From contig CALSCQ010001528.1 of assembly GCA_943704525.1 (NCBI GenBank), positions 1 to 10,250 of the forward strand: 10,250 nt of DNA. The letters run 5' to 3'. The position numbers were made by a program, and so were the translations under genes. Origin of the DNA: Pigoraptor vietnamica. Taxonomy: Eukaryota; Opisthokonta; Filasterea. This document shows, one piece after another, positions 1 through 9,230 of this stretch (position 1 is its first letter; every line of letters begins with the position of its first letter). Below the pieces are notes generated by a model that ran no database searches, was not told the DNA's origin, and worked only from the letters and a program-made list of their open reading frames with translations.

Positions 1-135
<135 letters not shown>

Positions 136-192
136 TGCGTCGCCCCAGTGTGCATCTATGACTTTCGTGTTGGCATCGCTTGTGCGCCTGCA

Positions 193-1059
193 ATGATGTC
201 TGCCCTTTCACCGAATCTCGACACTCTCCCGTCGGAGATAATTATCGTTCACGTGCTGCCACATCTGACAATCTGGGAGGCGGGCTCCTTGGCCAAGACG
301 TGCAGTCGCCTGTTTCGCGTGCTCCGTCACGATCGCATGTACCGTTTGTCATCGCATTACACTCGCAAGTACTTTGCGGACGATGCGTTCCGCGAGGAGG
401 CGCAGGCGTACTTTCCCGAGGGAAAACTTGCCCTGCACCCGTTGGAGTGCGCATTGCGGTCGTTCCATGTTGCTCCGTTTGCGTTCCGGCGCGCGCGAAC
501 GCTCTTCAACGAGGCCCTCGGCGACGACGCGACGGAAGTGCAGAAGGCGCGCGCACACTTGTACCTCTGTGTGCTGCATGAGCATTGGTTGGGCGGGCCG
601 AGGGAAGCCGACCAGGTTGCGGCGACTGCGCCCGCGAATTTGTCGCTCCTCCTCGACGCCGGTGACGAGCACGACCCCGTGCGCGCATTCGAAATGGGCG
701 TTTGCCACTATTACGGCATCGGGACCAGTAGCAACGCCGACGCGGCTTTCCGGCACTTTGTCCAGTCTGCGAGGGGCGGGTGCGCGGCGGGATTGTTCTT
801 AATCGGCTATTGCACGTACGACGTGCGGCGGTCGAGGATTGCGGAGTTTGATGCGGCTGTGTTTGAGAGGGCGGCTGCCATGGGCCACTACGGGGCGATG
901 TATTGGCTCGGCAACCTCCTGTACCACGGGACCGGAGTGCCACGTGACGAGCGGAGGGGCGCGGCGCTAATACGGAGCGCGGCGGTCGACGAGGGGAGCT
1001 GGGGTGCCAAGAACTTGCTGCGGACGAAAGCGCAAGAGTTTGCGCAAAAGGGGCTCTGA
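193..1059 (+). CDS. F-box protein with Sel1-like repeats
   Basis: Intact single-exon frame of 288 residues, stop TGA at 1057-1059. The frame is open further upstream only through the TG repeat, so I start at the first ATG after it; a second ATG follows at once (196). Residues about 10-52 read as an F-box: a Leu-Pro-Ser-Glu-Ile opening, then a Leu-rich helix with Leu-Ala-Lys-Thr-Cys-Ser-Arg-Leu-Phe. F-boxes bind Skp1 in SCF ubiquitin ligases. The C-terminal half has Sel1-type TPR-like repeats: about 161-196 (YYGIGTSSNADAAFRHF), a degenerate middle unit 197-231, and about 232-267 (YHGTGVPRDERRGAALI). Residues 65-155 look helical and may hold further decayed repeats. By family knowledge the Sel1 part would bind the ubiquitylation substrate; the substrate is unknown. 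The next gene is convergent. Confidence 0.88.
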   Translation: MMSALSPNLDTLPSEIIIVHVLPHLTIWEAGSLAKTCSRLFRVLRHDRMYRLSSHYTRKYFADDAFREEAQAYFPEGKLALHPLECALRSFHVAPFAFRRARTLFNEALGDDATEVQKARAHLYLCVLHEHWLGGPREADQVAATAPANLSLLLDAGDEHDPVRAFEMGVCHYYGIGTSSNADAAFRHFVQSARGGCAAGLFLIGYCTYDVRRSRIAEFDAAVFERAAAMGHYGAMYWLGNLLYHGTGVPRDERRGAALIRSAAVDEGSWGAKNLLRTKAQEFAQKGL

Positions 1060-1114
1060 GGGCAATGAACGTCGCTGTTGGTGAATTTGCACAATTGCGT
1101 CGTTGCACGTATGT

Positions 1115-1138
1115 TCACGCACGCACACACACACACAC

Positions 1139-1175
<37 letters not shown>
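1115..1175. repeat. (CA)n microsatellite between convergent genes
   Basis: A CA run, interrupted by a few CG units near 1119-1124 and 1142-1144, occupies the 206-bp gap between the stop of the F-box gene (1059) and the stop of the membrane-protein gene on the other strand (1266). It therefore lies where the two 3' UTRs or terminators should be. I found no AATAAA on either strand in this gap. Confidence 0.95.
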
Positions 1176-1176
<1 letters not shown>

Positions 1177-1265
1177 GTTGCGTGCTTTGTCTCCCCCTTA
1201 CGGCGCACTACTGCAGAGCCATCGCCATTACCGTTTGAGCAATGGGATAAAAGAACCCGTTTGTT

Positions 1266-2159
1266 TTACTCGTCTCGGCCTTTGTCCGTGTCATTGCACG
1301 GCGCATGCGGCGCAATTCCGCGTCGCCGCAATACCATCAGGCTGCGGTTGGCGAGCCCAGCGACGAAAGACGCGAAGCACGCCATCGCGATCACGAGGTA
1401 GAAGAAGCGCACGACCGTGTTGTAGATGCTGCGCGCGTCGCTCGACACAAACTCGTCCGGGAACTTGGCGATGAAAATCGTGTACATTCCGGAGAGAAAG
1501 TAGATGATGCCGAGCAGCAGCGAGAGCATGGACATGCCAACAATCCACCGGCCGAACCGCCACCACACCTCGAGCTCGCGCAGAGAACGAACATCCGCAG
1601 CCACCAGAAAAAAGTACGCGAGCAATGACGACAGAAGCGACGTAACGACAACGAAGATGGCGACGGTGAATCGCACGGCCATGGCGCCGCTAAGCGAGTA
1701 CCCGCCAATCTCGGCCCTCTCGTTGCCCCACTGCCACCAGCGGTAATAATCCCAGTTCGTGTCGTTGCCGTTCAAGTAAAAGCGCTTGTCGGCGAGCATC
1801 ATCTCCTCGTACGAGACGCTCATTGGTGCCGCAACGACGAGCGACAACACGAGCGCAGCGACAACGCCGATGGCATTGAGCGTGTTTTGGACGTCACGCG
1901 CCGAACCCGGTCGTCGCCAGTAGACTATTCCGAGATTGAGAACGGGGACGAGGCACAGCGACTCGCGCCACACGGCGTACCTGTGCGAACCCGCTCTCGC
2001 GGTATCTTCGGGCGCATATTCGTCCTTGCACGACACGGCGTCGGCGACGCCCGTCTCGGTCGCAAGCATGGCGACACACGCGGACAGTGGACACGCGAAC
2101 AAAGCGGAGAGAGCAAACAGTCCCAAGCACAGCCAGTAAGCGGCAGCGTAGAAGGCACG
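1266..2159 (-). CDS. Multi-pass membrane protein, 3' coding exon (5' end uncertain)
   Basis: Long open frame ending at TAA (1268-1266). I do not recognise the family. Clear hydrophobic helices lie near 1883-1824 (AIGVVAALVLSLVVAAP), 1679-1596 (FTVAIFVVVTSLLSSLLAYF), 1547-1467 and 1415-1350, plus one or two earlier ones upstream of about 2070. A Trp/Tyr-rich loop with an Asn-Asp-Thr glycosylation sequon lies between two helices near 1770-1730, and the C-terminus is basic (LRRR) then polar. Three 5' ends are possible. (a) First in-frame ATG at 2069, which cuts off a hydrophobic segment. (b) A phase-0 acceptor after a pyrimidine-rich tract at 2160, used for the coordinates here. (c) An exon from ATG 2391 (M-A-K-R-A-F) spliced from GTGAGA at 2371 to an acceptor at 2257, giving 336 residues. 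The in-frame TGA near 2294 rules out a longer unspliced start. Coding status is well supported; product and start are not. Confidence 0.72.
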   Translation of the reverse strand, partial: RAFYAAAYWLCLGLFALSALFACPLSACVAMLATETGVADAVSCKDEYAPEDTARAGSHRYAVWRESLCLVPVLNLGIVYWRRPGSARDVQNTLNAIGVVAALVLSLVVAAPMSVSYEEMMLADKRFYLNGNDTNWDYYRWWQWGNERAEIGGYSLSGAMAVRFTVAIFVVVTSLLSSLLAYFFLVAADVRSLRELEVWWRFGRWIVGMSMLSLLLGIIYFLSGMYTIFIAKFPDEFVSSDARSIYNTVVRFFYLVIAMACFASFVAGLANRSLMVLRRRGIAPHAPCNDTDKGRDE

Positions 2160-2389
2160 CTGGGCCGTGAGACAGAGGGCAGCGACGGCGCGTGTTGCGA
2201 CAAGAAATGCATTGGCGAAGAAACCCGCGCGAGTCCGTTGTGGACAAAAAAACGAGCTGGCCTTGTTACCCTCCCTGTGCCTGCTGTCCGGTCAGGCGAG
2301 CCAGCATTGAAATGGGTCGTCTGCGGATTGCGACGGATTCAACGCCCGAACTACACGCGCTTCTCTCTCACCCAAACGCTCTCTTCGCC
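2160..2389. promoter_or_regulatory. Divergent intergenic or 5' region between membrane-protein gene and AP5S1
   Basis: About 230 bp separate the minus-strand membrane-protein exon from the plus-strand AP-5 gene, so promoters or 5' UTRs for both must lie here or overlap. The minus frame stays open and hydrophobic up to about 2256 (FFANAFLVA, near 2211-2185), so part may be coding. A pyrimidine-rich stretch on the plus strand (2361-2387, CTCTCTC and CTCTCTT) lies just before the AP5S1 start. I see no TATA box. Confidence 0.4.
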
Positions 2390-4118
2390 ATGGTGTTTGC
2401 GTTTGTGGTCCACGCCGCAACGGTCGGCGCCGATGCACAGCACCCAATCGTGCACTTTGTCGCGCACTTTGCACGCGACGACCCGCAGTTTGACAACGAC
2501 GTTGCGCAATCTTCGGTGCCCGCCGGTGCATCGCGGCCGCTCGTGCAGCCGAAGGTCAAGAGTGCGCGAGAGAGGAGGCAAGAGCAGGTGGACGAAGTGG
2601 CGGATCGAGTGCAAGTGAGTTTGGATGATGTTCCAAGTGCGTTGATTGGATGTTTAAATATGTATGTGTGTGAGTGTGCGTGTGAATGCGAGTGAGTGAG
2701 TGAGGTGTGTGTGTGTGCGTGCGCGCGTGTGGGTGAGTGTGAATGCGAGTAAGTGTGTGTGCGTGCGTGTGGGTGTGTCCATGAGTTGCACTACACGTTT
2801 GAGCTTTTCCCTAATCGTGTGAACTCCATTGCAGTCTGAAGTTCAATTTCGTCGCTCTTGTGTGTTTGGGTCACCGCGCGGCGGCATCGACGCAAACGAG
2901 TCGATTGTGGATGCACTTCGTGGAGACTTCCACGACGCCAGTACCCTCCCACCCGTGTTAAGGTGCGTCGCGACTTTCCTCCGTGCGCGCGAGGATGAGG
3001 AGAGCGGTGCCGTACGTGGCGAGGAAGTGGAGAGCATTGCCGTGCGTGGCGAGGAAGTGGAGAGCGGTGCCTTACGTGGCGAGGAAGTGGAGAGCATTGC
3101 CGTGCGTGGCGAGGAAGAGGAGAGCGGTGCCGTGCGTGCGCGATAATGCTAAAACGAACTAAGTGGGGATGCGCAGGGGATATGTGGAGCAGGGGGTCTT
3201 GCGGCTTCAGTGCGACGCATTCAAGGAAGACGTCGTCGTTGTGTGGGAAGCAGTGCTAAGGTGTGGTACGGACAGCAGACGATCCCCGGGTGTCCGCTAA
3301 TCCAAAGTGTGTCGCCTTAGAGTAGTGTGTGTCTCCTACGCCTGTCTGGGCTCGTGTATCCTCACACGCACACACCGCACACACTCTCGCAACACATTTC
3401 TTGAGCATCGCATGCTCTCGCTGACGCGCAGCACACACACCCTCTTTCACGCAGCACGTGTTATGCGCTCGTGTGTTCGCCGGATGAGAATGTGGCGCTT
3501 GCACGCGACGTGCTCTCTACGGTCGTTGTGAACTTGCACAGGTGGGAGCGTCGTCCAACTGCGATAAAACACGGCGGAAGTGGATGGCCCGCTCACACCC
3601 CGTTTGTGCGCTACTTTTGCGTGAGATTTGCGATGTTCGTGTCGTCCATGTGCGATACATGTGGCCAAGTTGGCATTTTGCGTGTGGGTGTCTGACGGGC
3701 GCATTAGGTGTGTGTGCACACACACTCCTCTGTGCAGTGCTGTTTGCTGACCGAGACACAGAGGGATGTGTGAATGTGCGTGTAATCTTCCCACACCAAT
3801 GTAATGGCTTCCCTGTCGCAACGGCCCACGCAGACGATTCAAGTCGCCGCTGCTGTCCGAAACGCCCACCGAGGTAAAGCACTGCCCGTCTGTCTCTCGT
3901 CCGCTGTCAGTTACTTTAGCTGACGCGACATCGCTCACCACCTTCTTGACTCTTCCTCCCTCGACCCTCCGTCCTGCCACCCTCAGGCTGCATCGCGACC
4001 GGACGACATTGCGGCCGTTCTCGCGACGTTTCTCCCGCGCGGCCAGCTCGTGTTCATGAGCAGCAGCTGGGTGCGACAGGCCCGCGCCGACATGGACGTC
4101 ACATATCCCGTCAAGTAG
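2390..4118 (+). CDS. AP5S1: AP-5 adaptor complex subunit sigma-1, six exons
   Basis: Joined exons 2390-2614, 2835-2962, 3177-3260, 3455-3541, 3834-3873 and 3987-4118 (TAG) give 696 nt, 231 residues. All introns are GT..AG and all phases fit. Human AP5S1, from memory about 200 residues, matches along its length: the start MVFAFVVH (human MVHAFLIH), the helix RRQEQVDEVADRVQ, the strand pair around VVVVWEAVLS and ALVCSPDEN (human VVWLGVLS, ALVLDAHEN), and ATFLPRGQLVF near the end (human TRFLPHGQLLF). AP-5 with SPG11 and SPG15 acts on late endosomes in retrieval to the Golgi. I chose ATG 2390 because it aligns with the family N-terminus and has a good context (GCCATGG); an in-frame ATG at 2312 would add 26 residues. 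Exons 4 and 5 are each under 90 nt and are recognisable only by homology. Intron 2 holds a coding-looking minisatellite. Confidence 0.85.
2649..2780. repeat. Imperfect TG-rich tract in AP5S1 intron 1
   Basis: Degenerate TGTG/TGAG/TGCG sequence fills most of intron 1 (2615-2834), including four tandem GTGA units near 2692-2703. It looks like an old, heavily mutated TG microsatellite and carries many donor-like GTGAGT and GTGCGT hexamers downstream of the real donor at 2615. Confidence 0.8.
2991..3140 (+). repeat. 30-bp minisatellite, five units, inside AP5S1 intron 2
   Basis: Five 30-bp units begin at 2991, 3021, 3051, 3081 and 3111. Units 2 and 4 share the variant AGAGCATTGCC; units 1, 3 and 5 carry AGAGCGGTGCC, so there is a 60-bp higher-order pattern. 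Read in the frame of exon 2 the array has no stop and encodes a 10-residue Glu-rich unit (GEEVESIAVR-like) until TAA at 3144. I place it in intron 2 because splicing 2962 to 3177 restores the AP-5 fold sequence in phase. Units 1, 2, 4 and 5 each contain a donor-like GTACGT or GTGCGT. Confidence 0.9.
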
Positions 4119-4675
4119 CGCGATGATCCATACATATGTCACGTCATCCGCTCTTGCGTGGTCACCATCCCACGCGGTCACGTCGCCGTAGCATCGGCTG
4201 CAGAGAAGTGGGCTTTTAGGTACCACGCCCATGCGAATACGAGGCACGCCGGTGCACCTGGGTCACATTTCGTCGATTAAACCATTTCGCCTTATCGTGT
4301 TGCTCTGTTTCCGTGCTTTGCTTTCCCACACAAGGAGGCAGAAGGCCCATTTCAAAAAAGCGGGCAATGGAAATGCCCTCTGATTGATAAAGAGTATATA
4401 TTTACCCCCACATCCGCGAAGCGCACCCCCGCCGAATCGCGTGGCGGTGCACACGCGGCTGTGCAAAGGCAGTGAGGACATACAATATCCCACGCGCGTG
4501 AATTTCAACAATCGACAGGCGACAGAGGCCACGCACACGCCGCCCAGTACCAGCCTGGACGCGTGTGGCGCCGCAAAGTGAAGGAGGGAAAGACTGAATT
4601 GCTGCTGAGTTCGCTGCGCGCGTAACGGCAAGATCTCCGGGACCCATGCCATTCACGCACGATACGTCGCTCTCC
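4119..4675. other. Convergent intergenic region, no gene recognised
   Basis: This stretch lies between the AP5S1 stop (+) and the RasGAP stop (-) and must hold both 3' UTRs. A minus-strand frame (4652-4263) is open for 129 codons, but it has no recognisable domain or supporting splice structure. A TATATATTTA element lies at 4394-4403. I found no AATAAA on either strand, no tRNA-like B box, and no repeat array. Confidence 0.6.
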
Positions 4676-7600
4676 TCACACCGTCGTCGGCAACAGCTGG
4701 TCATTCGACGACGCCGTCGCGAGCGCCGCGACCGACACCGACAGCGACTTCGGGATCGCATCGAGCAAGGGGGTCGCCGTGCCGGTGACGTCCCTCGTCC
4801 CTCCCTCCTCCTCCACCGGTTTGTCGCCAATGGACGCGGCCGTGCTGACGTCTTCCACCCCAGCGACGCTCAGCGTGGGTACCACCGCGACGTCACGTGC
4901 GGCAGCCGACGTCGACGCCGATGATGTGGACGGACCCGACGACGACGGGGCGGTCGTGGACAGTGCCACGGGCGTCTTTGCTGCGGTTGTCCCGAGCGCA
5001 TCCTTCAACGAAGCCGCCCTCCTCAAGCTGTCGACCGAGCGCAGTTCGGCGCCGTCCTTTCCCTTGACGTTATCCAGAATGTCGGGCGATTGCGTGACGA
5101 GCTGCTGCTTATCGTCCGAGCCCCCGGCGGACGCAGACGACGACGAGTGGCCGGCGCCGCCGCCCAACCGCAGCGAAAAGCGGTTGCGCGAAATGCCGGA
5201 TGGGTTGACGACCGATGTCGACGGCGCGCGCGAGAGCACAGACGTCGAGCTGTGTCGCTGCTCCAGCTCATTGACGACGTCCAGAAGTGGTTGTGCCTTG
5301 GCGTGCTGGGCGACGTACCTGACAACAGGGGCCGAGCAGTAGAGAACGTCAGCCCATGCAGCGCCCACAACACGTATCAACGCTTATTAAACGCAGAGGG
5401 CACGGAAAACACGGCAACAGGGGCCGAGCACGAGACAGCGTCAGCACTCAGCGTTGAAACAACGCACCGCCAGAGTGTAACGCACACGACACGGACATAC
5501 GGACGACAGCACGCACGCACTTTTCGAGGTCAACCCTTGTCCGCACGAGATGCCTGAAAATGGCAGCGAGCTCCCTCTCGAGGTCAATTTCGGGAATGTC
5601 CATAATGCCCATACTGATGCCGCGGTCGGGACGCCGCGTCAGCGACCGGTTGCCTGCGAGTGCGCGCATGCGTGCGTCAGTCCGACGTCACAGGGAGGCG
5701 CACACAGCGGGCATAGCCACAACAGCCGGCAGGGACTGCGCAGAGACTCACGTGATCGCTTTCGCGTGGATGCGCCACTGTCGACGTCGATAATGTTCTC
5801 CGACGACTGCATTTCGCGCACAGATGTGATCAGAGGCACAGCACGACCCGCACACGCAAGATTGCTTAACTCTCAGACGCAGAACAAGCGTGAAACGCCT
5901 ACTACCAAAGAGTTCACGGCATCCTCACACAACTGCCGACGGGCGACGACACATGTGCGGCACACACACGCGCGCACGCACACGCACCGAGATCATGCGG
6001 ACAAAGTCCTTCATCTTGTCCTTGTTTCCGTTGAGAAATTCGTTCATCGTCTCAATCGGCATGCCCTCCTCCTTCCACCCGAACGCGGCGAGGTTAGCGA
6101 GGTTCTGCAGCGTCTTGGACACGAGCAGCAAAGTGCGCTTCTTCTTCGCATCCGGAGGATCCACTGGAGACCAAAAATGGTTCAAAAGAGTGAGCAAATT
6201 GCTGTAAAAGGCATGTCTCAAATCGAACCACTTATCAAAGGGAAACTTAAAAGATGGCACACCAAATGCGTCCATTTCCACACCCCTACACTTCCTTGCG
6301 TGGGCATGCACACTTCAACGACAACGACAGCGCCGCCTGAAAGACACTCACGCTCCAGAATGCCAAACTTCTTCGGCGCGAGAATGGCCGGGCAAAAGAA
6401 GCGCAGAAAGATAAACGCGGTGACCGACGTGAAGCGGATGACGTCACTCGAGGGGAAGTGACGCACGGCCTCCTTCTGGATGTGGTTGAACACCACACGC
6501 ATGGGCCTGCGACAGGGACAAACGAAGGGAGGCGGTTACATAACACGGAAGAATAGATCTCGCCACGCCAGCAACGCTCTCATCTTACAATGCACGAACA
6601 CGTTTACACCTACATACTGAATTGCGCTCACACAACACGTGCGCGCAGCACAAGCACACACAATCGCACACGCGTGCACTTACATTGGACAGTCGTCTGC
6701 CGAGTCAAATATGGACGTGGTGAGGTTCTCGACGTGCGACAGCAACACGGCCGCGTTCCGCTTGACGTCCCCCTTGTCTGCGCCCATTTTCGCCTCGTCC
6801 ACCTCGCATGAGCGCGTGTCGGCGAAGATCTTCTTCATGGGTGCCCTCAGCACCTTTTGGAGATAGGGAATGCCCATCAGCTTCATGTACGCATCGACGC
6901 TCTTGGCGGCGATCGAATTGCTCCGGAATATCACGTTGGGGTCCGCTGCATAAGCGACGTGGCGTTATTAATGTGCAAACGACAGAGAAAAACACCGCAT
7001 GTATCCCACAATTCGTGTACGCAAACACACGAAGAACACAGCAACGCACGCGCGCGCTCAAGCAAACGGTTGCGAAGCATGGCGAGTGCCACCGCCATAA
7101 TAGTGCACTCACACGTCGAGTTGATCTCGTGCGAAGTGACGTTCTTCAGAAAGCGTATCGCCGAGTCCGTGCCCTCCATCACGCGAATGAGCGTGCGCGA
7201 CACCTCGACCATGTTGAGAGACGTCGCCGACAGCGCCGTGACGGCCTCGAGGTCCGGGTTTTGCAAAAGCTGCGAAAAACGGCAGAAATGCACAGCTGAG
7301 CTCGTAGCTCTTACAAGCGCACGTCCGCCGGACAATCGGAGACTATCCAATGGTAACCGCGCAAAGACCGGCCAAGTGATGGGAGCACAGCAAAGAACAC
7401 ACGGCAGAGCACACGCACCAGCAGCAGCTTCTCGTACTCGTTCAGCGGCAGTATTGTCTCTTTCTGCGCACGGGAAACAAATGCGACGGTCACAACGAAG
7501 GTCCAATTGGCCCCCAAGGCAACCCCAAGCAAGACATCACGTGCCACATCCATACGCACACGGCGATTCAGAAAACGCACTCGCAGCAGCGCAGAGACGC

Positions 7601-8526
7601 ACGCGGCACGCGCGTGACCACCCACCGTGAATGTGTACTTGAGTCTCACGCGCGGCTGCTCGCCCGTGTGGGGCACCTTCGCCACCATCGCATACCAATC
7701 CTGAGGCGACGGCACGTGAGCGGCGAGGAACGGCACACGACGCGCAGTAAGGGACGCCACACACACAGCAATCGCCCACACGCACGTGCATACGTGTGCG
7801 GGTGGAAGTATTTGTGCGCAGCAGCGGTCGCCCACCTGCTGCTCGCACTCGTCCGGCTTGAGGGTATCCCGCGGAATGGTTGCCTCAGCCAACAGAGTGT
7901 TCCGAAAGCGCCCGTTGTAGTACACGCCGATGACGAGCGCGTCGAAGTAGGGGTGGAGGTTAAAGCTGCGCGCGTAAATGAAACGACACGTCGGATCAAT
8001 TTACAGAGCGAGAGTGTGTATACGAATGTGTTAAGTGGAGAGCGAGTGAGGGAGAATGGCGTGAGAGGGAGGACACAATGCCTGCGCGCGTGCGTGTGTG
8101 CGTGTGTGGCGTGCATGTGCGTGCTTGTGTAGACCACACTGCGTCACTGCCTCGCTCACAGGGTGTCATACGCACAATTCGCACTCGTAGTCCCATGACG
8201 GCGGCGCGCTCGACTTGATCGGATTGCTTCGCGCAGACTTCCCCCCAATGGTCACCGTCACAAACGTGCTCACGGGGCCGTCTGGAGTCGCGCAGGCAAC
8301 AATTGTGAGCCAAAGTGCGCGATCAGCCCTCGCAGAGAGAGATGGGGGGACGGAGAAACCGGCGTCATACGCAAGACAGTGTGCCACGTGTGCGCCCCGC
8401 ACCTTTCTTCTTCTTTCGAGGGACGTTCTTCGCCTCAATAACGTGGACGAAGATGCGGCTGTCCTCGCGAACGCCGTTCACAGTCGTCGCGGGACCCGCA
8501 GACACCGACTTTCTCTTGCGGTCCAT
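4676..8526 (-). CDS. C2-RasGAP protein (RASA1-like), twelve exons
   Basis: Ras GTPase-activating protein that would switch off Ras at membranes. Exons, in transcript order: 8526-8403, 8281-8176, 7965-7836, 7700-7626, 7463-7419, 7269-7113, 6945-6684, 6506-6352, 6163-5988, 5806-5752, 5653-5521, 5318-4676. They total 2061 nt, 686 residues, all phases matching, introns 98-210 nt. Residues about 24-145 form a C2 domain. The GAP domain follows to about 410: arginine finger R220 in IFRSNSIAAKSVDAYMKLMG (codon 6925-6923), FLRFFCPAI (333-341), and SKTLQNLAN. The segment after it (ERELAAIF...LEKYVAQHAKAQPLL) resembles the C-terminus of p120-RasGAP (RASA1), from memory. The last roughly 190 residues are Ser/Thr/Ala-rich and probably disordered. 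The SH2, SH3 and PH domains of animal RASA1 are absent. Start ATG 8526 is the first in frame before the C2 domain. Confidence 0.92.
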
Positions 8527-8915
8527 CGACGCAATGCGACGCGCGGACGCGCGAGCGCCCGCCCGACGCACAAAGATGCGGACGCTATCACCGCGTTTCC
8601 GTCATAGTGCGAGCGTACGAAGCGAACACCCTCATCACGGCAAGTGCCGCGCACCGGCGCAGCAACACGTGCGATCAACCACACTGAATCGCAGACACTT
8701 CTCCCGTGTCGTCGGTTATGCACACAGCCGAATAACGAGGACGGAAACACTCGGCAGAGCTCACGCGCACAACGGCGCACGGCGGAGCGCCTGAGCACAA
8801 TCAGTGGTCGCGATGAGGCAACAGTGCAAGCAGAAAGAGGCACGTCTCTCGTCACGTGTGGGGATGCAGACAGGAACAGTTTCAGAACGCGCAAATGAAG
8901 CAGAGGGGAGAGAGA

Positions 8916-8931
8916 GACACACACACACGCG

Positions 8932-8962
<31 letters not shown>
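8916..8962. repeat. (CA)n microsatellite upstream of RasGAP
   Basis: An interrupted CA run (with CGCGCACG near 8928-8935) preceded by a short GA run (8905-8917). It lies about 390 bp upstream of the RasGAP start codon, read as TG in the direction of that gene. Confidence 0.95.
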
Positions 8963-9024
8963 CGAGGGCACCTCCCAAAACAGCCATCGCAAGAAACGCC
9001 TTCCGCTCAAATGACAAGAGGGGT

Positions 9025-9230
9025 ACGAATTTATTTTGTCAGCGGACATCCATACAATTGTCATAATTAACAATTATTATTATCATCTGGACAATCCGTA
9101 GGGATTTTTTTATTACGCCAGGACGCTATTTTTGGTAACTCTTTTCAATCACGTGACATTCTACGGAAAACATTCTGTTCATTTATCGGAATATTTTTCC
9201 GACCAGCTGGCACTTCTCGCTCCTTCTGGC
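9025..9230. other. AT-rich island with a small hairpin
   Basis: By hand count 9061-9180 is about 33% GC (40 of 120), against well over half in the flanking genes. It includes T- and A-rich runs (TTTTTTTATTA near 9106-9115) and the near-palindrome AATTGT...ACAATT around 9057-9076. A 6-bp stem with a 5-base loop lies at 9186-9202 (TCGGAA / TTCCGA). No terminal inverted repeats or target-site duplication were visible, so I do not call it a transposon. Confidence 0.7.

Noticed and set aside
506-1108. 200-codon minus-strand frame
   Set aside because: Antisense to the F-box gene; Arg/Pro-rich as expected for a shadow of GC-rich coding DNA.
2649-3140. CRISPR-like array of direct repeats
   Set aside because: Units are contiguous with no unique spacers; the window is eukaryotic nuclear DNA and no cas-like gene is present.
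2829-3146. A 105-residue protein ending in Glu-rich 10-residue repeats
   Set aside because: Its first part is AP5S1 exon 2; the repeat part lies in intron 2, since splicing at 2962 to 3177 restores the AP-5 sequence in phase. Kept only as a finding about possible intron retention.
3542-3620. An AP5S1 exon reading WERRPTAIKHGGSGWPAHTP, phase-compatible with 3260 and 3987
   Set aside because: It joins in phase but does not resemble AP-5 sigma, whereas exons 3455-3541 and 3834-3873 do (ALVCSPDEN, STVVVNLHR, RFKSPLLSE).
3804-3873. A separate small gene starting MASLSQRP and spliced to 3987
   Set aside because: The phase does not match the protein-like frame of the 3987 exon; the same donor serves AP5S1 exon 5 in another frame.
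4263-4652. 129-codon minus-strand frame in the convergent intergenic region
   Set aside because: No domain, no splice partner, and it lies where two 3' UTRs are expected; not called as a gene.
4779-5342. 187-codon plus-strand frame, Ser/Asp/Ala-rich
   Set aside because: Antisense to the long last exon of the RasGAP, which has homology at its upstream end and matching splice phase.
5550-6461. 303-codon plus-strand frame
   Set aside because: Lies opposite RasGAP exons 8-11 and their introns; no domain, low-complexity His/Thr/Arg content.
9149-9157. TCACGTGAC as a lysosomal-gene (CLEAR-type) control element
   Set aside because: CACGTG occurs several times in the window, also in coding DNA, and the adjacent genes are not lysosomal; too weak to assert.
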